Counted from the stretch's first letter, positions 1 to 8,283 are shown. The stretch: 64,000 bases of DNA from Erysipelotrichaceae bacterium (GCA_017539105.1 JAFYHQ010000014.1:1-64000), one strand, 5' to 3'. Notes: generated by a model from the letters alone, not told the origin. Translations and numbers: made by a program.

Positions 1-6
1 AAACAA

Positions 7-30
7 GAAGCCGTATGGCTTCTTTTTCAT
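7..30. terminator. bidirectional hairpin terminator
   Basis: A GAAGCC/GGCTTC stem with a 4-nt loop is followed by a T run on the plus strand and by TTGTTT on the minus strand. It can end the lipoprotein gene at 69-1040 and any gene entering from the left. Confidence 0.6.
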
Positions 31-68
31 GTTTCCTGTTATTATCAGTATTATCGGCTTATTATTTC

Positions 69-1040
69 TTACTCGCAATACCGTTCCCAGAAGTCTTCCG
101 CTTCTGTCCATGAATCAAAATCATCCTCATACTCGGAATAGAGTTCATCTTCATCTCCGCAGGCACAGTAGATCTCGATCATCTCCTTCAGGCTTTCCTC
201 GGCCTGCTTTTCCTGTTCCCTGTTTTCCCACTGATGATAGACTTCATAATAATCCCTGTCTCTTTGATATTCTTCATAAGGAACGATATCGATGTTTTTA
301 TAAGATTCCTCAAATAGACGCCAAAGCGTTTCATTGTACCGTTCCCCCCAAGTCGTATCCGTATTCTTCGCAGTCGATTTATAGACCAGAACGGGACCGT
401 CTTCCGTTCTCTGATACCAGGAATACTCGAAGTAGATATCCTCCCCCTTGATGTAGCAGGACATATCGGAATACTTACCGAGAATGAAATAGTCCTCATA
501 GTAGCCTGAGCTGTTTTCATACACGAACATGTCTATCTGATCGTTTTCTTGAGGCATGACGTATTCCCGGATCAGTTCCCTATCGCCATCGCGATAGTCT
601 TCATAGCCTTCCGACAGCTCGCAGGCCGCCTGGGACTTGACCTTGTAGCTCCGGTTCTTGTCGTAAGAGTATTCACAGCGGTATACCTCTTTGCCGCTGC
701 TTTTCAGATTCCAGGTCAGGACATAATCGGCCGGTCCTTCCCCTTCGATCAGATAGGAACAGTATTCCAGTTCGGACAGGGCCAGTTTATTTCTCAGCTC
801 GGATTCGGTGTAATAGTTCGAATTCCGGAAGCTCAGGGACAAAGGATCGTTCTTGAAAGAGGAAGGACTGTTTTCTTCCTTATTAGGCTTGTTTTCGATT
901 GGATTAGGTTTTACCGTCTCCTTCTTGGAAGAAGAACTCTCCTTCCCTGCACATGAAACAAGAACGAGGAAAAGCAGGATGAACAATATCGTTCTCATCG
1001 CCTTCTCTCTCATCGTCGTTTCCGTTCTATTCTTCTTCAT
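69..1040 (-). CDS. predicted lipoprotein of unknown function
   Basis: The 323-residue protein has a long basic N-terminus, a hydrophobic stretch and a lipobox ending at about Cys30 (VLVSC), so it should be lipid-anchored on the outside of the membrane. A Ser/Lys/Asn-rich linker follows, then a Glu/Tyr-rich region of about 250 residues with no family I recognise. The ATG at 1040 is preceded by AAGGAA at good spacing. It is the last of several small leftward genes and ends just before a hairpin terminator. The export signal is clear; the function is unknown. Confidence 0.75.
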   Translation of the reverse strand: MKKNRTETTMREKAMRTILFILLFLVLVSCAGKESSSSKKETVKPNPIENKPNKEENSPSSFKNDPLSLSFRNSNYYTESELRNKLALSELEYCSYLIEGEGPADYVLTWNLKSSGKEVYRCEYSYDKNRSYKVKSQAACELSEGYEDYRDGDRELIREYVMPQENDQIDMFVYENSSGYYEDYFILGKYSDMSCYIKGEDIYFEYSWYQRTEDGPVLVYKSTAKNTDTTWGERYNETLWRLFEESYKNIDIVPYEEYQRDRDYYEVYHQWENREQEKQAEESLKEMIEIYCACGDEDELYSEYEDDFDSWTEAEDFWERYCE

Positions 1041-1049
1041 TCCGTTTCC

Positions 1050-1403
1050 TTATCGTTTCTTGTAGATCGTTTTATCTTCATCGAGCAGACTCTTTCTGCT
1101 TCTGCCTGTCTTGTGATGATTCCTGTCGTAGTAGTTCACGGAACCGTCATCCCACAGGCTCTTTCGGGAATAGCCTGTTTTTTCATTAGAATCATCGTAG
1201 TAATCGGTACGGTCTTCGTTCCACAGACTTCTTCTGGATGTTCCAACCTTCTTCCCATTTTCATCATAATAGACTGTTTTGTCGTCGTTCCATAGGCTTT
1301 TTCGGGAGGAACCGATCTTCCTGCCATTTTTATCGTAGTAGTTCGTGACATCGTCATTCCAGAAACTCTTACGGGAATATTTTACTTCTTTATCAAAAAA
1401 CAT
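1050..1403 (-). CDS. tandem-repeat protein (five about 20-residue SRKSLWNDD units)
   Basis: The 117-residue protein is almost entirely repeats. Each unit reads roughly SRKSLWNDDxTxYYDxNGxKxG, occurring five times from about residue 10 to the end, with the last unit degenerate. The start is placed at the ATG at 1403 because AAAGGAAAAAAGAA precedes it and because the frame further upstream overlaps the real gene at 1417-1785. There is no signal peptide. Similar short YD-type repeats occur in uncharacterised Bacillota proteins. The function is unknown. Confidence 0.65.
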   Translation of the reverse strand: MFFDKEVKYSRKSFWNDDVTNYYDKNGRKIGSSRKSLWNDDKTVYYDENGKKVGTSRRSLWNEDRTDYYDDSNEKTGYSRKSLWDDGSVNYYDRNHHKTGRSRKSLLDEDKTIYKKR

Positions 1404-1416
1404 TTCTTTTTTCCTT

Positions 1417-1785
1417 TCATTCCAGGTATCTGACAACAGTTTCTGCAAGTTCGTAGGAGCTGATTTTGTCGATTTCCGATAACTGCATCCCCTGTTCCAG
1501 AAAATAAGCCAGGAAGGCTCCGGAAAGGCTGTAGAGGGAAATGGAAGAATAGTCTTCTCCGCCAATGAAGCGTTCGCTGCATTCATCAGCGATCCTGCTG
1601 ATTTCCTTAACAAATCCTCCATAGGCATATTCCGGGATATCAAGATCCGTAGATCCCAGGATCTGATCCAGACAGTAGATCACATAGAGATTGCGGATAT
1701 TGTTTCCGTCAGGAATGCTGCCTTCCAGATCGGAATGGGTCAGTTCTTTGTAAAAATCATCATTCTGTTTTGGTATCGTTCCAAT
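1417..1785 (-). CDS. hypothetical protein with a probable ATT start
   Basis: The open frame runs 122 residues from an ATT codon at 1783-1785 that sits exactly 6 nt after a perfect AGGAGG (1792-1797). No ATG, GTG or TTG lies in frame near that ribosome site; the first is a GTG at 1683, which would drop 34 residues and has no ribosome site. The protein is acidic and probably helical, with no family I recognise. It lies between the HsdM relic and the repeat protein on the same strand. The reading frame is well supported; the ATT start is an inference from ribosome-site spacing. Confidence 0.5.
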   Translation of the reverse strand: MGTIPKQNDDFYKELTHSDLEGSIPDGNNIRNLYVIYCLDQILGSTDLDIPEYAYGGFVKEISRIADECSERFIGGEDYSSISLYSLSGAFLAYFLEQGMQLSEIDKISSYELAETVVRYLE

Positions 1786-1797
1786 AAAGTACCTCCT

Positions 1798-2109
1798 TTA
1801 TATAGGACAAACATAATCAGAAACGATTTTGTACTTCATTTCAGGTTCTATATCTTTGAATACAGACCAGCGTAATTTCTGACCTTCAATCGTATTATTT
1901 CCTATCTTGAATTCCAAAGGAAAAATACTTTCATAATCTGCGTCTATCATCATGCTGTCTTTTGCATGTTTGGTATCATTCTCATCCAGATCGTGAATGA
2001 ACATCAGATATGTTACTTGTTCAATTACTTCGAGAGGATTTGTTAAACCACCTGCAGCGAGGTTATCCCACATATTGTCAATTCTGTTTTTTATTTCCCC
2101 AGTTACCAT
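1798..2109 (-). pseudogene. hsdM: truncated HsdM (type I restriction methyltransferase) N-terminus
   Basis: The roughly 103 residues match the helical N-terminal domain of type I DNA methyltransferase subunits: MVTGEIKNRIDNMWDNL, then GLTNPLEVIEQVTYLMF. Full HsdM proteins are about 480-550 residues and carry the SAM-binding and NPPY motifs, all absent here. The start at 2109 follows GGAG at 7 nt, so the fragment may still be expressed. No HsdR or HsdS lies nearby. It is most likely the remnant of a deleted restriction system. A dedicated short HsdM-N protein is less likely. Confidence 0.65.
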
Positions 2110-2150
2110 TTTGTACTCCAATCCGAATGTCAAATAATAATATGTTAATT

Positions 2151-2828
2151 CTAATTGTTCCTGAAAACATCAATGGCTTTTCCGTCTTTGGTTCGCCATT
2201 CGTTCCACCCGTTTGCAGGTCCATTTATTATGAAACATGCTGCCATACTGGGAGAATTAAACTCTACATCTTCTTGAAGAACATTGTTTATCACATTTGC
2301 TTTGTTTCGTTCCTTCTCTATTCTTTCAACATTTCCTTCACCTTTTAATGGACACAAAACAGATCCCTTAAGTACAGTACACTTACCATCTTGAACGGTC
2401 ATAGTGCCTTTAACAGTCTGATTGTTCCATCTTTTAATTCTTCTCTCAAGATAATATGTGCCTTCAGGTATCAGATATACATCTCTCTTAGCAGATGCTT
2501 CATCAAATACTTCATCTTTCGAGATGTTTTCCGGATATATCTGTTTACCTTCAAATGAAGATAATAACTGCACCGCAAGATTGACATCCAACGCAAAAAG
2601 CTCCGTATTCTCTAAACGGCTTTTTGAAAATATATCATCCAATAATTGCTCTTTTTCATCATAGTCATCAACTTCAATTGCAAAATGTCTCTTTAAGCCG
2701 ACAACATTTGAATAGCCATTTCTTTCCAAGTTATACATTCTTTGTTCATAGTTTTCTTTACCTGTTTTCCCGATTTTAATCAATCCAGGTACTACCGTTG
2801 TCATGATGTAGATAATTCCTTTTGCCAT
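2151..2828 (-). CDS. GIY-YIG-like (T5orf172) nuclease-fold protein with C-terminal DUF4357
   Basis: The 225-residue protein starts with MAKGIIYIMTT and LIKIGKT, the GIY-YIG-like pattern of the T5orf172/Mug113 branch. An Arg (EQRMYNL) and a Glu (ENTELFALD) occupy the expected catalytic positions in the first 100 residues. The C-terminus (about 185-220, GPANGWNEWRTKDGK) matches DUF4357, a short domain often found on restriction-linked proteins. It lies next to the HsdM fragment on the same strand, which fits a decayed restriction locus. The fold assignment is fairly sure; the substrate is unknown. Confidence 0.75.
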   Translation of the reverse strand: MAKGIIYIMTTVVPGLIKIGKTGKENYEQRMYNLERNGYSNVVGLKRHFAIEVDDYDEKEQLLDDIFSKSRLENTELFALDVNLAVQLLSSFEGKQIYPENISKDEVFDEASAKRDVYLIPEGTYYLERRIKRWNNQTVKGTMTVQDGKCTVLKGSVLCPLKGEGNVERIEKERNKANVINNVLQEDVEFNSPSMAACFIINGPANGWNEWRTKDGKAIDVFRNN

Positions 2829-3046
2829 TTTATCCCCTTGTCTAATACTTATATGAAAACATCAAAATATGAAAAGTATTCTTTATAATATTATAACTAA
2901 AAATCACTGTCTTAATTCATCAGCGGATTCTAGCGTCGTCGAATTGTCTCAAAGTGCAGAATACTCTGAAAAATAATAAAATGCATGAATGATGGAAGAA
3001 TCATCCATCATCGAACAAAACTGATTATCCCCGCCGATTCATTTCA

Positions 3047-4489
3047 TCAAGCACAATCCGGTTCTATCGGATTCATCATTTTTTTAACCTGTTTTGCCAG
3101 ACCCTGATCCGAAAAAACGATGTAGATATTCAAAGGATAATCCCTGTTCTCTTCCACCCATTTCATGACGGAATCAATAAAAATGCATGCTGCATTCATG
3201 ATTGGAAAAGCCGGATCTTCTTCCGTGATCATGGGAATTGTGATCGATTTACATTTATTTTCTCTGGCTGTATCCAATATTCTGTGATATGTATCGCCAA
3301 GCAGCTTTTCTTCATCATGCGATCCATCCTGCCATTTCGGCGTTACCACATGAATGATCAGTTTGCATAACCTGTATCCGGTTGTTGTGACCACAGATCC
3401 TTCCGGACAGATACCAAACTCTTTACGGTCTTCTTTCAGTTTCATTTCCTCGCCGGTTGCTTTAAAGATCGATCTGCTCAGTTCTGTCGCCGGATATAGA
3501 TTCTTATTTGTCGGATTTACAATTGCATCTGAACGTTTGCTGAAAACGTTTTTCTGAACGGTTACCGATGTTTTCTTTTCTGTCTTGACTGTCTCGTTAT
3601 CTGATGTATTCCGGCTTTTCTTTTTCGTCGTCTTTTTTGTTTTCTTCTCTTCTTTGATGACCTTTTCTGTAGCTGCAAGACTTGCCTCAGGATCATAATT
3701 GTTTACGATAAGATTCCTGGCCCATTCCGTGACTCTTTCATCTTCCGACACCACGAATTCCTGTCCGATCCGAACCGACTGAAAATATCCTTCCGGTTTG
3801 AAACAGTCTTTGCTGTGGCAGGAGATGTTCACTTCTTTGAAGAATTCAGGCAACTGCCATCTTGATCTGGTCTCGCCTTCTTTCGTCAGGACAACATCTT
3901 TGGAATATCTTAAGCAGCCTGCTCCAGGCAGACCGGTATCAACGCCATTTATAACAAGATGCTCGCTTGCTTCATATATCGTATTATTAGCCATTCCATA
4001 AGCATGAGGATGCCAGTAATAATTACTGCATTCTTTTCCTTTGACGATCTTTCCGATCTGAAGATAACCCCAGATGATATGAAGATCCTTTTCTTTTGCT
4101 ATGTATTTCAACTGACCGTTCTTCTCTTCCGTCTTCCCGAACCATCCAAAGAACAGGAACAGGTCTCCTTTTTCCACTCCCTGATTCTCAAGATGCTGCT
4201 GAGCGGTATCTGCCTGTCCAAAAGCCGGGACCCAATCATCAGGATAAACCAGACGGTTGTTCTTTCTGATGTCGGGATCAAGATGGCACAATAAACCACT
4301 GAAAGATCTTCTTGGGCATAATTCTTCCATGATCGATCTGTAGCTTCTTCCTTTGTATGACAGGTCTCCTAAAGAAATGTCATCATAAGATGGTATAGGC
4401 ATGGACAGCAAGGTTCCATCTGGCAATACAGGCGATGGGACATTGCCGTTTGCCCAGTCGAATCCTTTTCTTGAAATGATGATTTTCAT
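3047..4489 (-). CDS. Nmad3 domain-macrodomain fusion protein
   Basis: The 480-residue protein has two parts. Residues 1-270 resemble Nmad3 (nucleotide modification associated domain 3; MKIIISRKGFDWANG, then GDLFLFFGWFG, then YWHPHAYG). A Lys/Thr-rich linker (about 280-310) follows. Residues 320-470 form a macrodomain with DAIVNPTN as the ADP-ribose-binding loop and RLCKLIIHVVTPKW. The ATG at 4489 follows AGGA; the gene ends in a TGATGA double stop. Nmad domains come from DNA-base-modification gene neighbourhoods and macrodomains bind or hydrolyse ADP-ribose. The fusion suggests recognition of ADP-ribosylated or modified nucleic acid, which is inference. Confidence 0.75.
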   Translation of the reverse strand: MKIIISRKGFDWANGNVPSPVLPDGTLLSMPIPSYDDISLGDLSYKGRSYRSIMEELCPRRSFSGLLCHLDPDIRKNNRLVYPDDWVPAFGQADTAQQHLENQGVEKGDLFLFFGWFGKTEEKNGQLKYIAKEKDLHIIWGYLQIGKIVKGKECSNYYWHPHAYGMANNTIYEASEHLVINGVDTGLPGAGCLRYSKDVVLTKEGETRSRWQLPEFFKEVNISCHSKDCFKPEGYFQSVRIGQEFVVSEDERVTEWARNLIVNNYDPEASLAATEKVIKEEKKTKKTTKKKSRNTSDNETVKTEKKTSVTVQKNVFSKRSDAIVNPTNKNLYPATELSRSIFKATGEEMKLKEDRKEFGICPEGSVVTTTGYRLCKLIIHVVTPKWQDGSHDEEKLLGDTYHRILDTARENKCKSITIPMITEEDPAFPIMNAACIFIDSVMKWVEENRDYPLNIYIVFSDQGLAKQVKKMMNPIEPDCA

Positions 4490-4629
4490 ACTCGAATCCT
4501 CACATTCTATTTTACAACATGCTTGATATAATATAAATTTCCATATGATTTCATGAAATCAAAGATCTTCAGTCCGACATTCTTGTAAGGAGGGTATCGA
4601 TAGAATATCGGACTGATCTGATCATTTAT

Positions 4630-5334
4630 TTATGCCTCATACTCGCTTTCCAGCATCTGTTCCGTCTCTTCGATCAGCTGCTTGTATTTTCTGATATCCG
4701 CATCGACAAAACGGTTCTCATGCAGTCTTTCATACAGGATACCGATTCCCACATGAAGGTGCTTCAGACCTTGGAGAATATCCTCTTTGTTTGCGCTCTC
4801 CACCAGCTGCTTCCCGATCCGGTAATGGATATCTCCCAGACACTGATGTTCCCTTCTGTCTTCCTCATTGACGCAATCCAGAGCCTTGCAGTAAAGATGC
4901 ATCATCTTGATATCCGACTTCTTCACATAGGAGCCATCCCTGTACATATCCCCCAGCATATACAGGCATTCCGGGTCATTGAACAGGAACGCTCCTTCCG
5001 CGAATATCTCATACGCCTTCTTCAGGTCTTTTTTCTTCCCGTAATAGTAGCAGCACCCCAGATTCCCCCATGCCATCTTCACTCCCATCTCGCAGGCGAT
5101 CTCATAGTAGTGGATCGCCATATCCACATCTTCCTCGAAGTATCTTCCGCAGTAGTACATGGAACCGAGATTGTTTGCGGCGATGCCATACCCTTTACTG
5201 ATCAGGATCTCATACGCTTCCGCGACTTTCTTCAGTTCTTTCCTGGAAGATCGGGCATCGTCATATGCGAATGCCCAATCCATCATGCCATCGTAATCGT
5301 TATTGATTAAGAACTGCTCATACTCCTGTGTCAT
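4630..5334 (-). CDS. Sel1/TPR-like repeat protein
   Basis: The 234-residue soluble protein contains Sel1-type helical repeats (ANNLGSMYYCGRY, AWGNLGCCYYYGK, CLYMLGDMYRDGS) at about residues 52-145 and a further helical region. Such repeats form protein-protein scaffolds. Its ATG overlaps the stop of the ADP-ribosylglycohydrolase gene by ATGA, so the two should be translationally coupled and may work together. There are no export signals or catalytic motifs. The repeat assignment is confident; the partner is unknown. Confidence 0.8.
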   Translation of the reverse strand: MTQEYEQFLINNDYDGMMDWAFAYDDARSSRKELKKVAEAYEILISKGYGIAANNLGSMYYCGRYFEEDVDMAIHYYEIACEMGVKMAWGNLGCCYYYGKKKDLKKAYEIFAEGAFLFNDPECLYMLGDMYRDGSYVKKSDIKMMHLYCKALDCVNEEDRREHQCLGDIHYRIGKQLVESANKEDILQGLKHLHVGIGILYERLHENRFVDADIRKYKQLIEETEQMLESEYEA

Positions 5335-6437
5335 ACCGTTTCATTCTCCTTCTTTTTCCTCTGATATTCTTTATATCTTTCCTTGTTTGCCTGATACCAT
5401 TCCTTCATATACTCGGGATGTTTCTCTCTCCATTTCTTGCCATAGGCAAGGTTCTCTTCTCTGCGTTTATCTATATACTTCTTATGCATCTCCTTATGTT
5501 TTTCCGTGTTATACAGTTCCGGCTTATCAAGGATATGCGCATAAGCTGCAGAAATATTCATGACTGTTCCAATCTCCCGATAGGTCAGGCCCTGTTCGCG
5601 AAGCTGTTTCACTTTCTGAATCTGCTCCGCTTTCTTCGTGGCGGGCTTTGCCGTGTCAATCTTCATGAGTACGCTTAGCATTTCTTCCGGAAGGAAGTTC
5701 TTTCCTTCGTTTATGATATCTTCAGGAATCCCATAGTATGCTTCCGCCATGGCTCCGGCAATCGCTCCCAGGGTATCCGTATCCCCTCCCAGAGAGACCG
5801 CATTCCTGACCACGTCCTCATAAGAAATCCCTTCAAAGAACGAAGTCAGCGCTTTCGGCAGCGAATCCTGGCACGACTCGACATGTTCGTGTCTTGCTCT
5901 CAGTTCTTCCATCGTTTCGGACAAATCATAGCCGAATTCCTTGAGGACATAATCTCTTATCCCTTCCTTCTCTTCTCCTGCTCTGGCAAGGTAGATGACG
6001 GCTGCCGCGCATTCCGCACCTTTGACACCTTCCGGATGGTTATGCGAGATTTCTGCCGACCATCTGGCAGCCTCTCTTGTCCTCTCCAGGGAATCGTACA
6101 GCCATCCTACAGAAGAAACTCTCATCGCGGAACCGTTGCCCCAGGAATTGTAAGGCTGCGGATTCTCCGCATGAATCCAGTGAATGAATCTTGCGCCATA
6201 ACCCGCATAAGGATACTTCCTGCCCCATTTCTGCATGGAACGGATAAGGCTCTCCTTGACGGTCTTCTCATCCGCATCCTTACCTGCATGAATCAGGCCT
6301 TCCATAATCGCCACGGTCATCACCGTGTCATCCGTGAAGTCATCTTCTTTGGTAAAGAGGGTGAACTCTTTGGTCCTTCCTCCTCTATCAAATTCAAATC
6401 TGCTACCGATAATATCTCCTAATACAGCTCCAAACAT
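5331..6437 (-). CDS. ADP-ribosylglycohydrolase with C-terminal HTH extension
   Basis: Residues 1-265 are an ARH/DraG-type hydrolase that removes ADP-ribose from macromolecules. Visible motifs are GDIIGSRFE at the start, the metal-binding TDDTVMT, NGSAMRVSSVGW, and the C-terminal metal motif GGDTDTLGAIAG. Residues about 285-325 look like an HTH (LREQGLTYREIGTVMNIS), and a Lys/Tyr-rich tail (KKWREKHPEYMKEWYQANK) resembles the basic tails of HNH or homing proteins. The family usually ends near residue 300, so the DNA-binding tail is an addition. It sits between the Sel1 gene and small ORFs, in an island with two macrodomain genes. Confidence 0.88.
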   Translation of the reverse strand: MFGAVLGDIIGSRFEFDRGGRTKEFTLFTKEDDFTDDTVMTVAIMEGLIHAGKDADEKTVKESLIRSMQKWGRKYPYAGYGARFIHWIHAENPQPYNSWGNGSAMRVSSVGWLYDSLERTREAARWSAEISHNHPEGVKGAECAAAVIYLARAGEEKEGIRDYVLKEFGYDLSETMEELRARHEHVESCQDSLPKALTSFFEGISYEDVVRNAVSLGGDTDTLGAIAGAMAEAYYGIPEDIINEGKNFLPEEMLSVLMKIDTAKPATKKAEQIQKVKQLREQGLTYREIGTVMNISAAYAHILDKPELYNTEKHKEMHKKYIDKRREENLAYGKKWREKHPEYMKEWYQANKERYKEYQRKKKENETV

Positions 6438-6453
6438 ATCTTTTCCTCCTTCC

Positions 6454-6777
6454 TTAGTTCAACCATTCCCTGTCTTCCTGAAACAGTTCTTCATCCGTAC
6501 CGTCATAATAGCCATCGAACAGAACCTGTTCTACCAGTCCGATAAACAGATTCAGATGGGAAACCAGTTCCTGCGAGTTCTTATCTCCCAGCATGTCCTG
6601 GTACGTGTGCAGACAATAGGTACAGACTTTTTCATAATCCTTGAGACGGATGCCTCTGTAGTCCGTTTCATCCTTATCGATGTAATAACGGATGTTCAGA
6701 TATCTGCCTTCTCCGTAATGCATCGTCTTGCGTACGAGTTTGACTGCTCTTGTGATGCTCTTAACTGTTGTTTTCAT
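6454..6777 (-). CDS. hypothetical protein
   Basis: The 107-residue protein starts at the ATG at 6777, directly behind AAAGGAGGAGAACAC. The start 18 nt upstream would place the ribosome site inside the gene. It is basic at the N-terminus and acidic at the C-terminus (DGTDEELFQEDREWLN), predicted helical, with no membrane segment. It lies 16 nt upstream of the ADP-ribosylglycohydrolase and likely shares its transcript. I do not recognise the family. Confidence 0.65.
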   Translation of the reverse strand: MKTTVKSITRAVKLVRKTMHYGEGRYLNIRYYIDKDETDYRGIRLKDYEKVCTYCLHTYQDMLGDKNSQELVSHLNLFIGLVEQVLFDGYYDGTDEELFQEDREWLN

Positions 6778-6801
6778 GTGTTCTCCTCCTTTCAACAGAT
6801 C

Positions 6802-6942
6802 TCAGCGGATGGATCTCATGATCCATACCGGAACCAGAAATGGCAGCAGCAGCATACAGATACAAAACCGAAACATTATCCTAAAATACCAGACGCATAT
6901 CCTGTACATCGCTATGGCTATTAAACCAAATATGAGTAACAT
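6802..6942 (-). CDS. small membrane protein (46 aa)
   Basis: The frame encodes 46 residues that are almost wholly hydrophobic: two membrane segments (about 1-18 and 24-40) around a Tyr/Arg-rich turn, ending WIMRSIR. The ATG at 6942 follows GGAGG at 12-13 nt. It lies between the 36-residue ORF and the 107-residue gene with short gaps, so the three probably form an operon feeding into the hydrolase gene. There is no family match. Confidence 0.5.
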   Translation of the reverse strand: MLLIFGLIAIAMYRICVWYFRIMFRFCICMLLLPFLVPVWIMRSIR

Positions 6943-6945
6943 TTT

Positions 6946-7056
6946 TTACGCCTCCCTTTCCATTCTTCTGATGACCTTTTCCAGAAGAATATCCATCTTT
7001 TTCAGACAGTACTCAATCATATCGCATACCATCAGCATCATTCTTTTTCTCAGCAT
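6946..7056 (-). CDS. small basic helical peptide (36 aa)
   Basis: A 36-residue ORF (MLRKRMMLMVCDMIEYC...) begins 8 nt after AAGGAGGA; an alternative ATG at 7062 touches the ribosome site and is less likely. The peptide is Met/Lys/Arg-rich and would form one amphipathic helix. It stops 3 nt before the next small ORF and reads as the first gene of a leftward unit divergent from the macrodomain-HTH gene. Confidence 0.4.
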   Translation of the reverse strand: MLRKRMMLMVCDMIEYCLKKMDILLEKVIRRMEREA

Positions 7057-7114
7057 ATTCATTCCTCCTTCGTTCTGTTTACGAGTTCATGATACAGGAG
7101 CGTCAAGCATTTTT

Positions 7115-7145
7115 TGTCTCACTTGATGAGACATTTTAGTATAAT
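7115..7145 (+). promoter_or_regulatory. palindromic operator over the macrodomain-HTH promoter
   Basis: A perfect inverted repeat, TGTCTCA-cttga-TGAGACA (7115-7133), lies just upstream of a consensus -10 TATAAT (7140-7145). It covers the expected -35 zone, where no good -35 is seen. The gene starts 17 nt downstream and encodes an HTH, so autoregulation is likely. Confidence 0.6.
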
Positions 7146-7162
7146 GGAAATGAGGTAGAAAA

Positions 7163-8167
7163 ATGGCTATTAATTATGTTAGAGCGGATATCACGACCCT
7201 GAAAGTAGATGCGATCGTCAATACGGCGAATCCTCTTCCCGTCATAGGAGGCGGTACGGATTCTTCGATCTATGAAGCGGCAGGAAAAGAAAGGCTGCTG
7301 AAAGAACGCAAGAAGATCGGCAGCATCGATGTGGGCGATGCCAAGTCGACGTCAGGTTTCGATCTATGCAGGATCATCATTCATACGGTAGGACCCAGAT
7401 GGAACGGCGGAAACGAGAACGAATCCGAGCTTCTCAGAAGCTGCTACAAGAAATCATTGGAACTGGCAAAGGTTGAACAATGCAGGTCGATCGCTTTTCC
7501 TTTGATTTCGACCGGTATCTACGGCTTTCCGAAAGAGGAAGCCCTGAATATCGCGACCAGCGAGATCAATGCATTCCTGATGAAACACAATATGGATGTG
7601 ACGCTGTGCATCTTCGATGAGGATTCCTTTGCCCTGTCAGGCAAGATCGCCAGCATCATCAAAGAGATGGTCGACAAAGAAGAAGCGCATAAGAAGCTGA
7701 AGCAGGAATATGGAGTTTACTATGACACGGTCATGGATCGTTCCCGACGGGCGAAACTCTTAGATACGCAGAAGAAACCGTCAAGGAACTATCACTACCG
7801 TTTTTCAGACAATGATGCAAGTTTCGTAGATATGGTGAACTATTACGTCAGGATACTGGATGAAAAGCCGTCCGAGATCTACAAACGCGCATGGCTTCCC
7901 AGAAGAACGTTTTCCAGGATCATATGCGGAAACTACTCACCAAAAAAAGACACGGTATTTGCCCTGTGTCTTGCGTTAAAACTCAGCGTGGAACAGACCG
8001 TGGATCTGCTGTCCAGGAACTCGATGGCTTTCAATCCATCGGATCCTTTTGATGAGTTCATCTATTACTGCGTCTTAAGAAAGGAATATGACCTGAAAGA
8101 GATCAACAAAGGATTGTCTGCCAAGGGCATAGAAAAACGATTCGAGAATAAGAAGGATGTTTTTTAA
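7163..8167 (+). CDS. macrodomain protein with C-terminal HTH domain
   Basis: Residues 1-165 form a macrodomain: VDAIVNTANP is the adenine/ribose loop, GGGTDSSIYEAAG the diphosphate loop, and PLISTGIYGFP the second conserved glycine loop. These should bind and possibly hydrolyse ADP-ribose or a related metabolite. Residues about 215-300 carry an XRE-like HTH (IYKRAWLPRRTFSRIICGNYSPKK and a following helix). GAGGT precedes the ATG. The architecture suggests a regulator sensing an NAD-derived ligand. It is divergent from the hydrolase operon and shares its intergenic region. Confidence 0.85.
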   Translation: MAINYVRADITTLKVDAIVNTANPLPVIGGGTDSSIYEAAGKERLLKERKKIGSIDVGDAKSTSGFDLCRIIIHTVGPRWNGGNENESELLRSCYKKSLELAKVEQCRSIAFPLISTGIYGFPKEEALNIATSEINAFLMKHNMDVTLCIFDEDSFALSGKIASIIKEMVDKEEAHKKLKQEYGVYYDTVMDRSRRAKLLDTQKKPSRNYHYRFSDNDASFVDMVNYYVRILDEKPSEIYKRAWLPRRTFSRIICGNYSPKKDTVFALCLALKLSVEQTVDLLSRNSMAFNPSDPFDEFIYYCVLRKEYDLKEINKGLSAKGIEKRFENKKDVF

Positions 8168-8190
8168 ACTGTTCCGATTCAGTATGAATG

Positions 8191-8283
8191 TTACAGTCTG
8201 TGTTTCATGTCTCCCGTTTCGGAATCGATCACATCGAAACTGACGCCGATCCGGTCATGGAGTTCTTTTATCAATGGATTCAT
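8191..8283 (-). CDS. possible small ORF (30 aa)
   Basis: ATG at 8283 is preceded by AGAGG and opens a 30-codon frame (MNPLIKELHDRIGVSFDVID...) ending in TAA. It lies tail to tail with the macrodomain gene. The amino-acid composition is protein-like, but there is no homology evidence. Confidence 0.3.
   Translation of the reverse strand: MNPLIKELHDRIGVSFDVIDSETGDMKHRL

Noticed and set aside
29-451. Plus-strand open frame
   Set aside because: It is antisense to a convincing lipoprotein gene and of low-complexity Arg/Pro content.
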